This document shows, piece after piece, positions 28,771-39,415 of a DNA stretch of 64,000 nucleotides. A program made the translations under genes and the position numbers. The notes beneath the pieces were generated by a model that was not told the DNA's origin, searched no databases, and was given only the letters and a program-made list of their open reading frames with translations. Each line of letters starts with the position of its first letter. The stretch's first letter is position 1. The stretch is from contig OU015492.1 of NCBI GenBank assembly GCA_907164885.2, positions 199,004,460-199,068,459 on the forward strand, in the 5' to 3' direction. Origin of the DNA: Dolomedes plantarius. Taxonomy: Eukaryota > Arthropoda > Arachnida > Araneae > Dolomedidae.

Positions 28771-28771
<1 letters not shown>
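27362..28771 (+). mobile_element. Tc1-family DNA transposon, copy 2 (intact ORF)
   Basis: A 1410 bp element. The left end is CACTGCTGGCCACTGTAAAT and the right end, inverted, is CGCTGCTGGCCACCCAAATT. The right end differs from the family consensus at its second base. TA flanks both sides (27360-27361 and 28772-28773). The terminal repeats are short (about 28 bp), as is common for Tc1 elements in arthropods. The single-exon transposase gene fills most of the interior. It is the only full-length, unbroken DNA transposon in the window. Confidence 0.96.
27595..28635 (+). CDS. Tc1-like transposase, DD34E, intact
   Basis: A 346-residue cut-and-paste transposase that binds the terminal repeats in the nucleus and moves the element to TA sites. 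The start at 27595 (MPRRKQ) is preferred over an in-frame ATG 24 codons upstream, because the upstream codons look untranslated and family members begin with this motif. Residues about 10-125 form the paired-type double helix-turn-helix ([34 protein letters not shown]). The catalytic triad is D159 (FTDES), D248 (QQDN) and E283 (PIENMW), with 34 residues between D248 and E283. The length is normal for the family (about 340). Close resemblance to spider Tcb1-type transposases is from memory, not from a search. No frameshift or stop is present; whether it is active depends on the right-end change and on individual substitutions I cannot evaluate. Confidence 0.95.
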   Translation: MPRRKQRSSFDQVSEFDRGRIVAYRDYGLSFWEIGSRVGRNQTTVMRICDRWMQEGTTDRRVRSHPPQRNTSRDDRQIVRMAVTDRSVTSRTIAQHMQSVTHHPVSARTIRRRLQQSGLSATRPLLCLPLTQNHRRLRRQWCDDRRMWTAEWNEIVFTDESRFCLQHHDGRIRVWRHREERMMNSCFMHRHTRPAPGIMVWGGIGYHTRTPLVRIAGTLNSQRYISEVLEPVVLPYLQGLPTAIFQQDNARPHVARIVQRFFVNRQIELLPWPPRSPDLLPIENMWSMVPLRLTQIPSPAATADQLWQRVEAAWSAVAQEHIQSLFESMPRRVAAVISNNGGYSGY

Positions 28772-28861
<90 letters not shown>

Positions 28862-28916
28862 TACATATATATATATATACATATATACATATATATGTAA
28901 ATACATATATATATAA

Positions 28917-28968
<52 letters not shown>
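28772..28968. repeat. (TA)n tract with tacatata blocks
   Basis: A TA microsatellite immediately right of the Tc1 element with tacatata and aaatacata interruptions. It is the remnant of the internal TA tract of R3. Confidence 0.95.
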
Positions 28969-28971
<3 letters not shown>

Positions 28972-29032
28972 TTCATTCTTGGTCCCGTATTCTTGGGACA
29001 CATGCTATCCCACCTCGTAAGGAAAAAGTTAA

Positions 29033-30545
29033 TCGATATATTTAAGAAAGAACTTTACAAGATGTTTAAATTTACGAAATTTTCGTTTAAAGAATAATTT
29101 CATTTTGAGGCTTTTCATACATTGAACACATCTTTTGTCAAATAAAAAAGAAATCATTTTCGTCATAATATTTACAGTATTTGCTTTTTTACATTAACAT
29201 TAACTTTGGTTTAAAGGAGCATTATAATTATTGATGTTTAGAAATAATTTCACAGTATTATCAAATTGTTAAATTGCCAGTCAGAAAGTGAAATATTTTT
29301 CTCACATGATTACCTACCACTGTGGGAAATTTTGGGAAGCATATGTACATCATAACCTGTTTTAAATCATTAACATTATTTTTGCTGTATTTAAATGCAT
29401 TTTCGGCTATACATTTCTAATTAAAGAAATTAGGTTAAAAAATTTTAACATCTAATACAACGATGAAAAGTTTTTTTTAAAAATAATTCCGGAATGTTGG
29501 AAGATTTATTTTTAATCTGATGAAACACTTCCCCTAATTTATTCGCGTTAAACGTGAACTAGGTGTTATTTGAATCCTTTTCATACATATAAGAGATACA
29601 ATATTAGATGAATTCTCAGTTAGAAACAACTGATACACCTTATATGCAGTTACCTTTTAAAGCCATCTTTTCTTTGAAAACGTGAACTGTGCAATGTAAA
29701 ATTTTTGCTTCAACTGAAAGCTAAAAATTTTGTAAAATATGTTGGCTCCGCAAAGAAAAGTCTCCAATTCAACATTTATTTTACTTCTCTATAAAAGCAC
29801 CCCATTTATTTGCATTTTCAAATTTACCTCGATTTTTAGCGTTCTATATCCCGTCTCCGCTTTTCAATGGATTAAAAGAAGCCAAAACGGAAGCTTTCAC
29901 AGAAATTCTGTTTTTGAAACAAAACATTTGCTTTTAAATATTATTCACGTATAGGGTATTTAACTTTATTTTATTTGAATGCATTGTTTCCATTTTTTCT
30001 TTATTTAGAAGTTTTATTTTTGTTGATATTATTATCCAGGTAGAGATTGTTTGTGAAATTAAAATTTTGATTCAATTTTGTTAGAAATAAAAATCACACA
30101 CTTTATTGTTTTTGACACTAAGGCTCTTTTCAAAGAATACGAATATGTTTAGAGAATAAATGCTTATTTTATACGCATTTTGTGACACTTCCTGAGCTTT
30201 AATTTCTTCAAAGAGCGTAAAAAACTTTTTTTTTCATTCTGTGTGTTTATATTGTAAAGTCATAAATACATTTTCAGAGAATTGTGTACTTTTGTTTGTG
30301 GATGGTATTTATTCAATAAAAATCCTCCAATCTTTTAATTAAGAAGAAAATTTGGTAAGTGTATAAAACTGCTTATTTAAGCGGGAGGGGGGGGGGGCAG
30401 ACTGACACTAATTCAATGACACTCAACGGTAACAGTACTAATTAATATATTTAAGAAATTTTCATCACTGTATCTTAGATAAAAAATAAAGCACGGTTTA
30501 CTATGTGAAATTTTAAAATGAACCTAAAGCTTACAGATATTTTTA
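29033..30545. other. AT-rich DNA, no supported gene
   Basis: No coding frame with a recognisable domain. A G-run (gggggggggg) at about 30385-30398 is the only compositional oddity. Confidence 0.55.
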
Positions 30546-31010
30546 ATTTTTTTTATTTCCTATGGCAAAGGAAAATGGCAAACTCTTACAAATTAACAAT
30601 ATTAACAAGGAACAAGAAATATAAAAAAAAGGAACAGTAAGAGAAAAAAGTCAATGTCTCATCAGCAGATGTCTTGAGCTCCAATATCGCTTTACCTCGG
30701 AGTCTCCACGCAGAGCCGAGCATCCCAACAAATGGTTCCTGTCCATGATTTCATCTTTCCCACAAAGTGGGCAATTAGGACTCGCAAAAATGCCAATTCT
30801 GTGAAGGTGGTTCGCCAGACAGTCATGGCCCACCGTAAGTCTGAATTCCGCAACAGCCTTTTCACGGGGCTTATCTGAAATGTTTTGACCCAAGCTATTC
30901 CTCCAACTTCTTGAAGAAATGCTAGAAGTGAGCAATGCTTTCCAGTTTTGTCTCATTAGATTTTTGATATAAAGTTTTATGGAATGGAAAGAGTTAGAAG
31001 TATTTGGCTG
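30546..31010 (-). mobile_element. 5'-truncated non-LTR retrotransposon, 3' end
   Basis: Minus-strand LINE fragment consisting of the end of the polymerase frame (30651-30956), a short 3' region and an A-rich tail (aaataaaaaaaattaaaaat) around 30560-30545. Only the segment after the reverse transcriptase and RNase H domains is present, the normal outcome of abortive reverse transcription. Confidence 0.8.
30651..30956 (-). pseudogene. LINE ORF2 C-terminal fragment
   Basis: The translated frame reads AVAEFRLTVGHDCLANHLHR, then IGIFASPNCPLCG and later MDRNHLLGCSALRGD, ending RYWSSRHLLMRH. It matches the conserved C-terminal region of Jockey/R1-like LINE polyproteins: a FRL-TGHDCL motif, a CxxC...H...C zinc-like cluster and a terminal RYW-ARxLM. 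The frame is open for about 101 codons but lacks the endonuclease, reverse transcriptase and RNase H domains. It is the same protein region as in the fragments at 43480-43758 and 50207-51395. Confidence 0.85.
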
Positions 31011-31149
31011 TTGTAATATTTAAGTGCCCTTCTTAGCCAATATATCTGGCTTTTTATAAGCTTACATATAAAAAGATGCAATTTGAAAATCTAAGATGAT
31101 TACCTCTATCAGAATATACCAGACAATTTTGACAATTCAATGAATTTAA

Positions 31150-31607
31150 ATGAGTTGTTTTCTTTCCCCAATGCGGAGGGGCTGGGGGTGCCTTGAGTGG
31201 ATGACAGATCTGTACTGTTTGTCCGGCATCCTCCAGCCCCACAGCAATGGAAAATGCCACCGAACTTGGGAAATTAACCCATTACTGCGTATTCAGGCTC
31301 TTGCTACGTAGTGACTGGTCTTCAGGTGTATCATGGACGATGGACCTCAATGGTCTGGGGGTCCGAGGTGTCAAACTCAAAGGTTTCCCAATGCGGAGGC
31401 ACTTATCGTTAAACATTCGCCTATACTACGCCGCAGTTTTACTGCCCAATTTATTGTGGGGCACCATATAGGCGGACAGAATTACCCCCTATGAAGGGAC
31501 GACACGAACGGAGGCAGTTTTCGTGGCGCGACGCCAGGATTCGATCCGAGCACCCTCAGCACCGAAAACCAGCGCGTTGTACCACTGGGCCACCACAAGC
31601 CCAAGCG
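31150..31607 (-). mobile_element. tRNA-headed SINE, family S2
   Basis: Read on the minus strand from 31607, the head has an A-box-like gtggcccagtggtacaacgc and a B-box-like ggatcgaatcctgg. A GC-rich body of about 380 bp follows, ending near 31150. A headless relative lies at 20046-20215. GC content is much higher than in its surroundings. No protein is encoded despite two open frames on the plus strand. Confidence 0.65.
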
Positions 31608-31754
31608 AGTTGGTGTAGTAGGTTTCTTAGTTTGTTTATTCAGTTAGAATTGAGGAAACGTTGTGGGGGAAAAGAGGTTTTTTATGCTGAAGTAATAGAA
31701 GTTTTTCTTTATCTTTGTAGTACATTTTGCTTGCGTTTCTCAATGAATTTGCCA

Positions 31755-31832
31755 CAGGTCTAGAGATTTAACCGAGATCTTCTCATCTGGAAGCGGGCGC
31801 TATCCCAGTTGAGCTACATTGTTCTCGTTATA
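31755..31832 (-). repeat. tRNA-like sequence (SINE head or tRNA pseudogene)
   Basis: The minus strand reads tgtagctcaactgggatagc, then gcccgcttcc and ctcggttaaatctc. This gives a good A box and a degenerate B box. The anticodon stem cannot close (cccgc is not followed by gcggg) and the TTC of the T loop is changed, so this is not a functional tRNA gene. Confidence 0.55.
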
Positions 31833-33771
31833 ATCGGTCGTATTTTCAGGTCATCTACCACAATTAATCATCCCTTTCAATCAAGGTGCGTGATATACGC
31901 CATCCACTTTTCTTTGAAATTATTTTGATTTTTTCCCCCGAAGTTTTTCCTCGATTTATGAAAATGGTCTATCAAGACTCATTTCTTAAAATCGGGGGAA
32001 AATTTTTGCCATTTCCGATATTTTCTGTCCCTTTTGCATTACATTTGTTAAGATACTTTTGAAATTGACCTAACCCAGAACTCACAGTTTTTGATTTGGT
32101 TTTTCTTGTCAACATTTAGCACTGTAATTCGTTTTTTTAGTAATTCAAATTTAATTTTCTAAGGGTAGTTAAAATTATTGCTCGTTAAATGAGAAACATT
32201 TTGTTGCTTGAGTGTATAGATATTTTTTTTAACAGAAAACAACCTTTACACACATATAACGCATCTATAATCCAATGCACATTCAGTATTTTTTAAGTAT
32301 TAAACATCTGGTTGGTACAAACTAATAACTTTATAATGCTTTCTATATTATAAAATTTACTTTACATATTGAATCTATTTGGTAAAGACATTAGGGTGTT
32401 ACTTTATATATATGTCACTTCTAACCGACTCATTAACTAAACAATTATTGTTGTGTCCTATTATGGGTTTTCAGAAACTCTGTTTTATAATTTTATTATT
32501 GATTACAAGATTATTTTAAATATAGCTCCTCAGATGTAAACTCAGATCTAATATTTAATGAACTATATCGTTTGTAGATTCATTCAGCACTTAACTTATA
32601 ACAACAGGAATATGAAAAACCAATTCTCTATTACTGTGGATTTAGATATGAAATATTTGAACTTTAAATGCAAGTTATCAAGAGGAGACATAGAATGTAG
32701 TTACTGTTTTTTGAAATTTCAGACGGCAAAACTTACTCACCATATAAAACCGAAGCCTTCGCAAAATGCAGAGCATATGAAGACCAAAATATCTAATGAA
32801 AAAAATGTATTTTGCATTTTTATGAAAACATTTTATATATTTTATTTGTATTTTCCAATTTATCGAAAATTTTAGCGTCCTCAAAAAAATTCACTTCTCT
32901 AATGGATCAAAATATGCTGATGCAGTAAATACGCAACAACTGAATTTCCAAAATGCAGCATTTATTTTAACACGACGTTTATTTATTTTGGGGATAATTT
33001 TTGTTTCGTTGCATTTTTATATTTCTTTTATTTCCTTTTTGTAAGTATCGATCAAAAAGTGCACAAAAAGTTTTTATTTTTAGCATTACATTCATGCTGT
33101 GATGACGGGAATTTTCTCTATTTTATATAACATAATAGAAATTTCTCGGCAACAGGAGAAAAAGTTCGGTCATTACTGCTTAAAAACCCATCGAAAACAG
33201 GTGGGGAAATTTATAACTTATTTTACTTAAGCGTTTAAACCAATACTTACGTTAAGACGTCTTGGAAATAGTTTTATTATTTGGAAAGTCGTAGATTACA
33301 AAAGCCGTAATTTATCAAGTTCCTTAATCGGATTCGTACGTGTCCACATCTTAATCTTTCAAAACGTTCATACTTTTACAAATATTCTTTTCCTCATATC
33401 AAAACGTGTCCACTTCGTATCATATTTAATATTGTGAACAGGTTGCGAAATATTTTCCAGACACCTGTTATCCCAATATGATATCGGCTTGAAAATAACT
33501 GTAAATATTATGTGTTGTTAAACAGCATTAAGTCTATAAAAGACGTTTTTCCTGTTGAGGTAATCGGTTGTCGCGAGAATTTCTTACATCAGTTCACCTT
33601 CTTCATATTGCGACGTTTATGCAATTACTATGTAATTATATTTTATTATTTATCCATTATTACAAGAAGTGTTTCTCGTTTAAAAAAAAAGATATACTGT
33701 CCCCCGCATTTTTATTGCAATGTTTTAACCGCAAAGTTCCTCAAACATTGACACCCAAAATTGCATTGGCT
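31833..33771. other. AT-rich DNA, no supported gene
   Basis: Open frames up to 105 codons exist (for example 32558-32875), but they lack domains and have A/T-driven composition. No repeat boundary was recognised. Confidence 0.55.
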
Positions 33772-34266
33772 TGATATTAACAAACAAGTAATATAAAAAC
33801 AAAATTTTTTAAAGTCAATTCCTACTTAGGTCAACAAAGAATAATTTGAGTGTGAACTAATTGTAGAAATTGAAAAAAAAGGATTGCTTGCCAGAACCTT
33901 GCCTACTGTGCGAGATTAGGAGGGGGGGGAAGAGAGAGAAAAAGTTTGTCAGGTTGGGGATACGATCCCGCAACCTACAGGACGGGAGAAGCCCGCGCTA
34001 CCGCAGTGCTACCGTTTACAGAGTAAGAAGAGGGAAATTACTAGTCAAGAGCAAGATACGCTCTAGGTTTAAAACTAAAATCGATTAATTAAATTTAATT
34101 AATGAATTAATATTTGAAAAAACTGTATTAACATCAAGTGTCATCCACTACAAGTTTAAAAAAATGTATTTGAACTTGAGTGGATGAATAAAAAGTATTT
34201 TATTAATGATTGAAAATTTGAACAAGATATATATAGGGAGAGTGTGAACTAATAGTAAGAATTGAA
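33772..34266 (-). mobile_element. Repeat R1 with tRNA-like module (inverted copy)
   Basis: This is the reverse complement of the R1 copy at 25742-26537, with the tRNA-like module at about 33955-34015 (gggatacgatccc as the degenerate B box). It has a single left unit and a very short TA run. Similarity continues to about 33772 (acaagtaatata), which defines the shared right boundary. Confidence 0.78.
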
Positions 34267-35084
34267 AAATAGGCTGCTGTGTACTTACCCTATTGTATTC
34301 GCTCCCCTCAATGTTAAACTATGGAGAAAATTTGTCCAAGGATAGCCAACACGGATTTTAAGGTTTTTTTAAATTGTAAACTGTAAGAGAGTAAGAAATT
34401 TTATACGTTTGGGAATTTTTCGTTTTGAAAAAAAATGCAAGTAATATTTTAAAATATAAACTATTTGGTACTCATCAAAACATAATGGCTGGATAATAAA
34501 TAAATGTACTAATACACAAATTATACTCAACATATCATTGCCAAATGTTGAAAATCATAATAATGCGCAGAATCAAATTAATGGGTTTACGCGGCCTCGT
34601 ATTTAGTGAGTATCTAAAGTATCTAAAGTCAGATTTAAAAATTCCACTGAGCATGTGCAGAAAGCAATTTTTTAATTGTAAATTATCACTAATTAAAGAC
34701 CGCGAAATAAAAAATGTCCATAAGGTTTAATCTTATATTTCACAAACGTAATTATCATAAAAAGAAAAAATGGCTGAGAGAGATCTAGAGAGACTCCTCG
34801 AAATAAACGTGTTGCTCATTAAAACATATCACAGAGCATGCGCAGAAGCAGTGAGTTTCTAAAGCCAAATTTAAACATCCCACTGAGCATGCGCAGAAAT
34901 CAATTTTTAATTGTAAATTATAGCTAATTAATAGAAATTTTTGTTCTGTTACAAAAACCAAATTTGACAAGTCTACAGATTACAATCTTTCGTTTAAGAC
35001 CAAAATGAAATAAATTGATGCAGTAGTTTTCTCTCAAGGACTGCCCAAAAAGTCGGCTTAGCATCTTAAATATATAGATTATTC
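34267..35084. repeat. AT-rich DNA with diverged ~235 bp direct repeats
   Basis: Two similar stretches, around 34600-34700 and 34850-34930, share actgagcatg.gcagaaa and caattttttaattgtaaatta. A third partial acagagcatgcgcagaagc lies near 34831. No coding sequence is supported. Confidence 0.55.
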
Positions 35085-35310
35085 GGAGGGGGAAAATCCG
35101 GTATAGTAGGATTTAAATGCTCATAAATTCCTTTGGTAGACAAAATTTACAAAATGAATTCTGGTGCAAGGCGCAGAAAAGTTCAGAGTATCTAAAATTA
35201 TAATTTTTATTTGATTATCAGCATTTATGGAGCTGTAAATAGTAAACGAATTTTCTCCGTAGGTTAATATTGAGGTGAACAATTCCAATAGGTTTAGTAC
35301 ACATAAGCCT
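35085..35310 (+). repeat. Dispersed repeat R4 (blocks X and Y)
   Basis: Block X (35093-35250, including tgctcataaattcct and gattatcagcatttatg) matches the reverse complement of 51670-51860. Block Y (about 35252-35312, gtaggttaatattgaggtga) matches 52010-52070 in direct orientation. Family identity is unknown. Confidence 0.65.
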
Positions 35311-35984
35311 TAATGATCCTATTTATATTTCTTATAAAATTTATAAGACACATTCCATCAAATATTTCCCTACTGAGCAAACCTGGTGTAGCAAGAAAGG
35401 TCTTTCTTCTATTTATATGCCTTAAGTTACACGCCCTGTTTATTCTCCATGCCAACGATATAAGATATTTTGGGCATACGGAACTTTTTCTTTCAACTAG
35501 TCTAGATGTTCCAGCATTAGATGATAGCTCTAAGGGTTGCCCAGATTCTGTATCCCAGGGTGATGCGCTACTGTTATGAGTTTCTCCCAGTATCAAAAAA
35601 CAAAACCGAATCTTCTTACCTGTTCCCAGATGTTCATTGAATTGAACTATCCCAGTTCTATGAAGGGGGTGTATTTTCTTTCAGATTTCTGTTGGTTCGT
35701 TCGTTTTTAGTATGCTATTGAATCATTTTTAGTTACGCGACTGCCATACAGACTTGCATCTTAAAGCCGATTTTCAATATATACAAGCTACGCACGTTCA
35801 TATGAATCACACACTGCTTATTTGAAGCACTGAAAAAATTCCTATGGTGTTGAAAAGAAGTAGCGATTGTGTAGCGCTTAAAAGTGCCATATAATATACA
35901 TCCCTTAAAGCAAATATCGATAAATCTGGTTGACCAGTTGATTAGTTCATCTATTAAAAATTTCTATAAAAAAGCTCAGCTATC
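35311..35984. other. No supported gene
   Basis: Two overlapping open frames (88 codons on plus, 100 on minus, 35294-35596) have no recognisable domain. Composition is a little GC-richer around 35380-35580. Confidence 0.4.
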
Positions 35985-36125
35985 CAAAAATTTCATTAAT
36001 TAAATCATAGTTTCGTCTGACTAATGAGCCTTATTCTTTTTGGAACACATTTCAGCAGAATGTATTTCAAAGAGCTCACATATTCAGAGGCTCAGACTTC
36101 AAGCTACGTTATTATTCCATGTTTT
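35985..36125 (+). repeat. ~140 bp dispersed repeat R5, copy 1
   Basis: Near-identical to 39273-39415 in direct orientation, sharing catagtttcgtctgactaat and gagctcacatattcagaggc. The copy stops where the TTAA-type MITE begins at 36126. Confidence 0.85.
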
Positions 36126-36634
36126 GGGGACAAGCGACCTTCAACATCGAATTTTTTTACTTTTAAAATTTTCAATCTATATACTGTTTGAGAATAATTA
36201 ATTTTCTTTATGACTACATTGAAAGACACTTCGAATTAAAAATGAGGATTTTTTGGCATAAATTTATTTTTTTTTAATCTGCCTTTAATTTTTTTATGCT
36301 TTTGCATGGTTTTACATTATTTCATGGCCTATAAGTTTGAAAAAATTTTATGTGGTTAAAAAATTATGCAAAGTTTTGGGACAAAACTTCAATTAACAAT
36401 CCTGAGAAATTTCGAAGAAATCAGGAGAAAATGTATACGCATGGATAATTTTAATAAATTCGAGAATTTTTAAAGAATTTTTGAAAAACTTATCTTATTT
36501 GTCCACAAAATACATACTTGTGAATTTTAATTTGTCTTTGATGTAGCAAATAAATATAATAATTTTTTCACTTTATAAATAGAGTAAAATATTGAAAATA
36601 AAGGAAAGAGTTTGAAAGACCCTTGTCCGCTTAA
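36126..36634 (-). mobile_element. TTAA-flanked MITE, family 1 (second copy)
   Basis: An inverted relative of 2069-2739. Ends are GGGGACAAGCGACCTTCAAC on the left and CCCTTGTCCGCTTAA on the right. It is shorter than the first copy (about 510 versus 670 bp) by internal deletion. The left TTAA has changed to TTTT, while the right TTAA is shared with the adjoining R3 element. Confidence 0.75.
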
Positions 36635-36778
36635 CCTTTTCCTCACAGGGTGGGATAGCAGGTATCCCAAAATTACAGGCCCAAGAATGAATGATTATAT
36701 ATATATATATATATTTTTTTTTATGTATATATATGCATATATATATATATATATAAATATATTTATATGTATATATAC

Positions 36779-36848
<70 letters not shown>

Positions 36849-36939
36849 CCCATTAATGCCCGTTGTTACAAAGAGGGTATGAAATTTCCCGATTTTAAAG
36901 AGGGAATCGGAAAAATGGGCCCCGTAAGCTAAAGGTTAA
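36631..36939 (+). mobile_element. TTAA-ended element R3, compact copy
   Basis: Ends are TTAACCTTTTCCTCACAGGG and, inverted, TTAACCTTTAGCTTACGGGG, so the terminal inverted repeats are about 21 bp with few mismatches. Between the halves lies a TA tract (36695-36846). It is the uninterrupted reference for the nested copy at 26967-29032. No coding capacity. Confidence 0.78.
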
Positions 36940-37074
36940 GGTGAAGACTGAAGATTAAGACAAAACTACTAAATTGTTGTCTAAATTTCTGCAACAAAGT
37001 GAGCCAATTAACATGGAATTTCAGAAAGATGTATGTCTTATACTATCTACCTTATTTCCAAAATCATATTTTCT

Positions 37075-37182
37075 AAATTCTGTTATATCAAACTATTAGT
37101 TAATATGAAACATAAATGAGTTAGGGTTAAATTCTGTTATATCAAACTATTAGTTAATATGAAACATAAATGAGTTAGGGTT
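37075..37182. repeat. Perfect 54 bp tandem duplication
   Basis: Units 37075-37128 and 37129-37182 are identical (aaattctgttatatcaaact ... gagttagggtt). Complete identity in a non-coding AT-rich region indicates a recent duplication. Confidence 0.97.
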
Positions 37183-38080
37183 ATAATTTACATTAAAAAA
37201 GCATTAGGCGAAAGATCAAAGAAATATCAACTTTAAAAAACTGATAGTGCAATTGGATATTCATTTTAAACATGAATATCAAATTTCAACGGAGAGATTG
37301 AACAATATACTAATTCTTCCAAATATTTTTGTAATTAGTGACACGAGGATTTATCCCTCTGGAAAATATTTCTAAGGTGAAAAATACAAATTGTTGTACG
37401 AGTGTTGTGGAGTTTCTACCAAAACGCATTAATTCAAAATTCATTCTGTTTCTTTGAAACAACTTTTTATTCCAAATTACTTATTTTTATTTCCAATTAC
37501 TTATTACTTCAACTTTGAACAGGAAATACTTTCAAAAGGATTAAAATTTGTTGGCGCTAGAAATGTAATCTCCAAGTTGCCAATGCACACTTGATCAATC
37601 CGTCAACGCCACCTAACGGCTGGAACGATGTGATCTTTTATAGTCTTTGCTATGTATCTGTCCGTGTTGCCTGGATGTAGTTTTTGTTTTAATGTGTGTC
37701 AATAAATGTGTGTAATATTACAATTATATTTTATTACCGCATCACACATCAATAAAATTAACTGATCCGAAGTATTAAAATGTGCTGAAAATATTTTGTA
37801 GGAATTTTATAGCTGAAAAAAAGTGGAAATTTTTAAATCAAATAAAATATTTGTTAATTGTGGAAAACATTTTGCTCTAACACACCGAAAATATTTTCAA
37901 CAAGCATATTATATTAATTATATATTATATTAGTAATATATTAATATAATATATTAATATTATATTAATAATATATTAATATAAATTATTTATCATATTA
38001 TATTATCATATTATCATCTCTATTTATCATATTATATTAATTATATATTATATTAATGTTATTACATATTATATTAATGT
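37183..38080. other. AT-rich DNA, possible short LTR, AT-only tract
   Basis: At 37549-37722 a block starts TGTTGGCGCTAG and ends AATATTACA, with ttttatag at about 37631 and AATAAA near 37701. It could be a short (174 bp) solo LTR, but flanking bases (aaatt, attat) do not form a clear duplication. Positions 37890-38075 are almost pure A/T with interleaved ttaatata palindromes. Confidence 0.35.
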
Positions 38081-39272
38081 TTTTGTACTTATTTATTCCC
38101 TTTAGACTTTGGCGTTGCTAGGAATAAAATGTGTTAATATGCCTTTTTCTTATTTACCTTGATACATGTAACATTGAAAACAGATGAAATGAAGATTTTT
38201 TTGACTTTCAAACAAAAGTACTCGACATGTTATAATAATTTCTCTTCAAATAAGGAAGATATCTGATCTATGGTGTTTGTCGCTTTTTTAACGTTCTTGT
38301 AATCTCCTACATAATGTCTTCAAAGAAAAAAAAAGCTATACCAGTTTATTTTCATTTCAGTTTACACCAAAAATCTAAAATAAGGCTCTCTCCACAGAGA
38401 CAAATTATGCAATATACAATTGTATTCGATCATTTCTTCGGGATATGAAAAAGTCAAATTTGCCTCTATAATCGATGCCTACCAAACGCTTAAATTATCA
38501 TCATGAAAGCATGCTATTAGAAAGCTCTTATTTTATAACAGTGCCTGATAACAATAAAGATTTATACATCGCCAAAGTAATCAGTGCAACATGGGTTTAT
38601 CGATATAGCATGATCAGTGAGCATGAATTCAAAATGTTACTAACGTAAAGAATACAAAATGTCGTATAATGTGCAGAGTATGTACCAGAAGACCCTAGTT
38701 CAAAATTTGATTGCTCATAAACCATGCTGATTTTATTTCGATATTCAAATTTTAGTAGTTTTTAAAGCGATCCAGTTCATATTTTTCAAAGGATTAAAAA
38801 AGTTGATCTAGGCGATTTTATAAGAATTATATATTTAAGAATTTTTCAGGATTAAAAATAATCAATAAAACATTTAAAAAAACAATTTAATATAAAACAG
38901 TATTCTCTATAGTTTGAGCTTATGAAATTACAGTCTTAGTTAGAAGACACCGAAAATTTTAATTATACTGGTGAAGATATGCTATCGGGCAGTTCATTTG
39001 TTGTACAGTTTGGCTAATGTAATCTCGAAAAAGTTCTACATCCCTGAAGTATGGAAATGAAAATTTTAAAAGCATTTCGTATCGTGGTTTGAAGTTTGCT
39101 ACATTAAATAAATAACGATTCTAGTAAAGATGTCGGGTAAAATGTTCTTTTTTTTCTTGTATGTTCAACTGGTACAGAGAGATTTTCATTCAAAGTTAAT
39201 TTCTTCCCAATTAAATGTCAAAACTGTATACTGAAAACTATTGCAAGCATTTTCTAACTGATCAATTTATCA
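38081..39272. other. AT-rich DNA, no supported gene
   Basis: No recognisable coding sequence, RNA gene or repeat. Confidence 0.6.
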
Positions 39273-39415
39273 AAAATTTTATTAATTAAATCATAGTTTC
39301 GTCTGACTAATGAGCCTTATCCATTTTGGAACGCATTTCAGCATAATGTATTTCAAAGAGCTCACATATTCAGAGGCTCAGACTTCAAGCTAGGTTATTA
39401 CTGAATGTTTTGAAC
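39273..39415 (+). repeat. ~140 bp dispersed repeat R5, copy 2
   Basis: A direct copy of 35985-36125 with a handful of substitutions. It continues uninterrupted where copy 1 is cut by the MITE. Confidence 0.85.

Larger units (their letters stand above)
26967..29032 (-). mobile_element. TTAA-ended element R3 split by SINE and Tc1
   Basis: The left edge (26967-27070: TTAA, then gtagcttacggggtc) is the inverted right half of the compact copy at 36631-36939. The right edge (28969-29032, ending ggaaaaagttaa) is the inverted left half of that copy. In the compact copy these halves are separated only by a TA run. Here the same position holds a SINE (27080-27356), a Tc1 element (27362-28771) and a TA/tacata tract (28772-28968). 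This is therefore an R3 element whose internal TA tract was invaded. Confidence 0.8.

Noticed and set aside
31247..31763. Two plus-strand open frames of 74 and 90 codons in a GC-rich patch
   Set aside because: The patch is the S2 SINE on the minus strand, with Pol III A and B boxes; the frames have no domain.
31755..31832. Functional tRNA gene
   Set aside because: The A box is good, but the anticodon stem does not pair and the T-loop consensus is changed, so it fits a SINE head or pseudogene.
37549..37722. Short solo LTR
   Set aside because: TG...CA edges, TATA and AATAAA are present, but the flanks show no duplication and there is no second copy in the window. Kept only as a remark.
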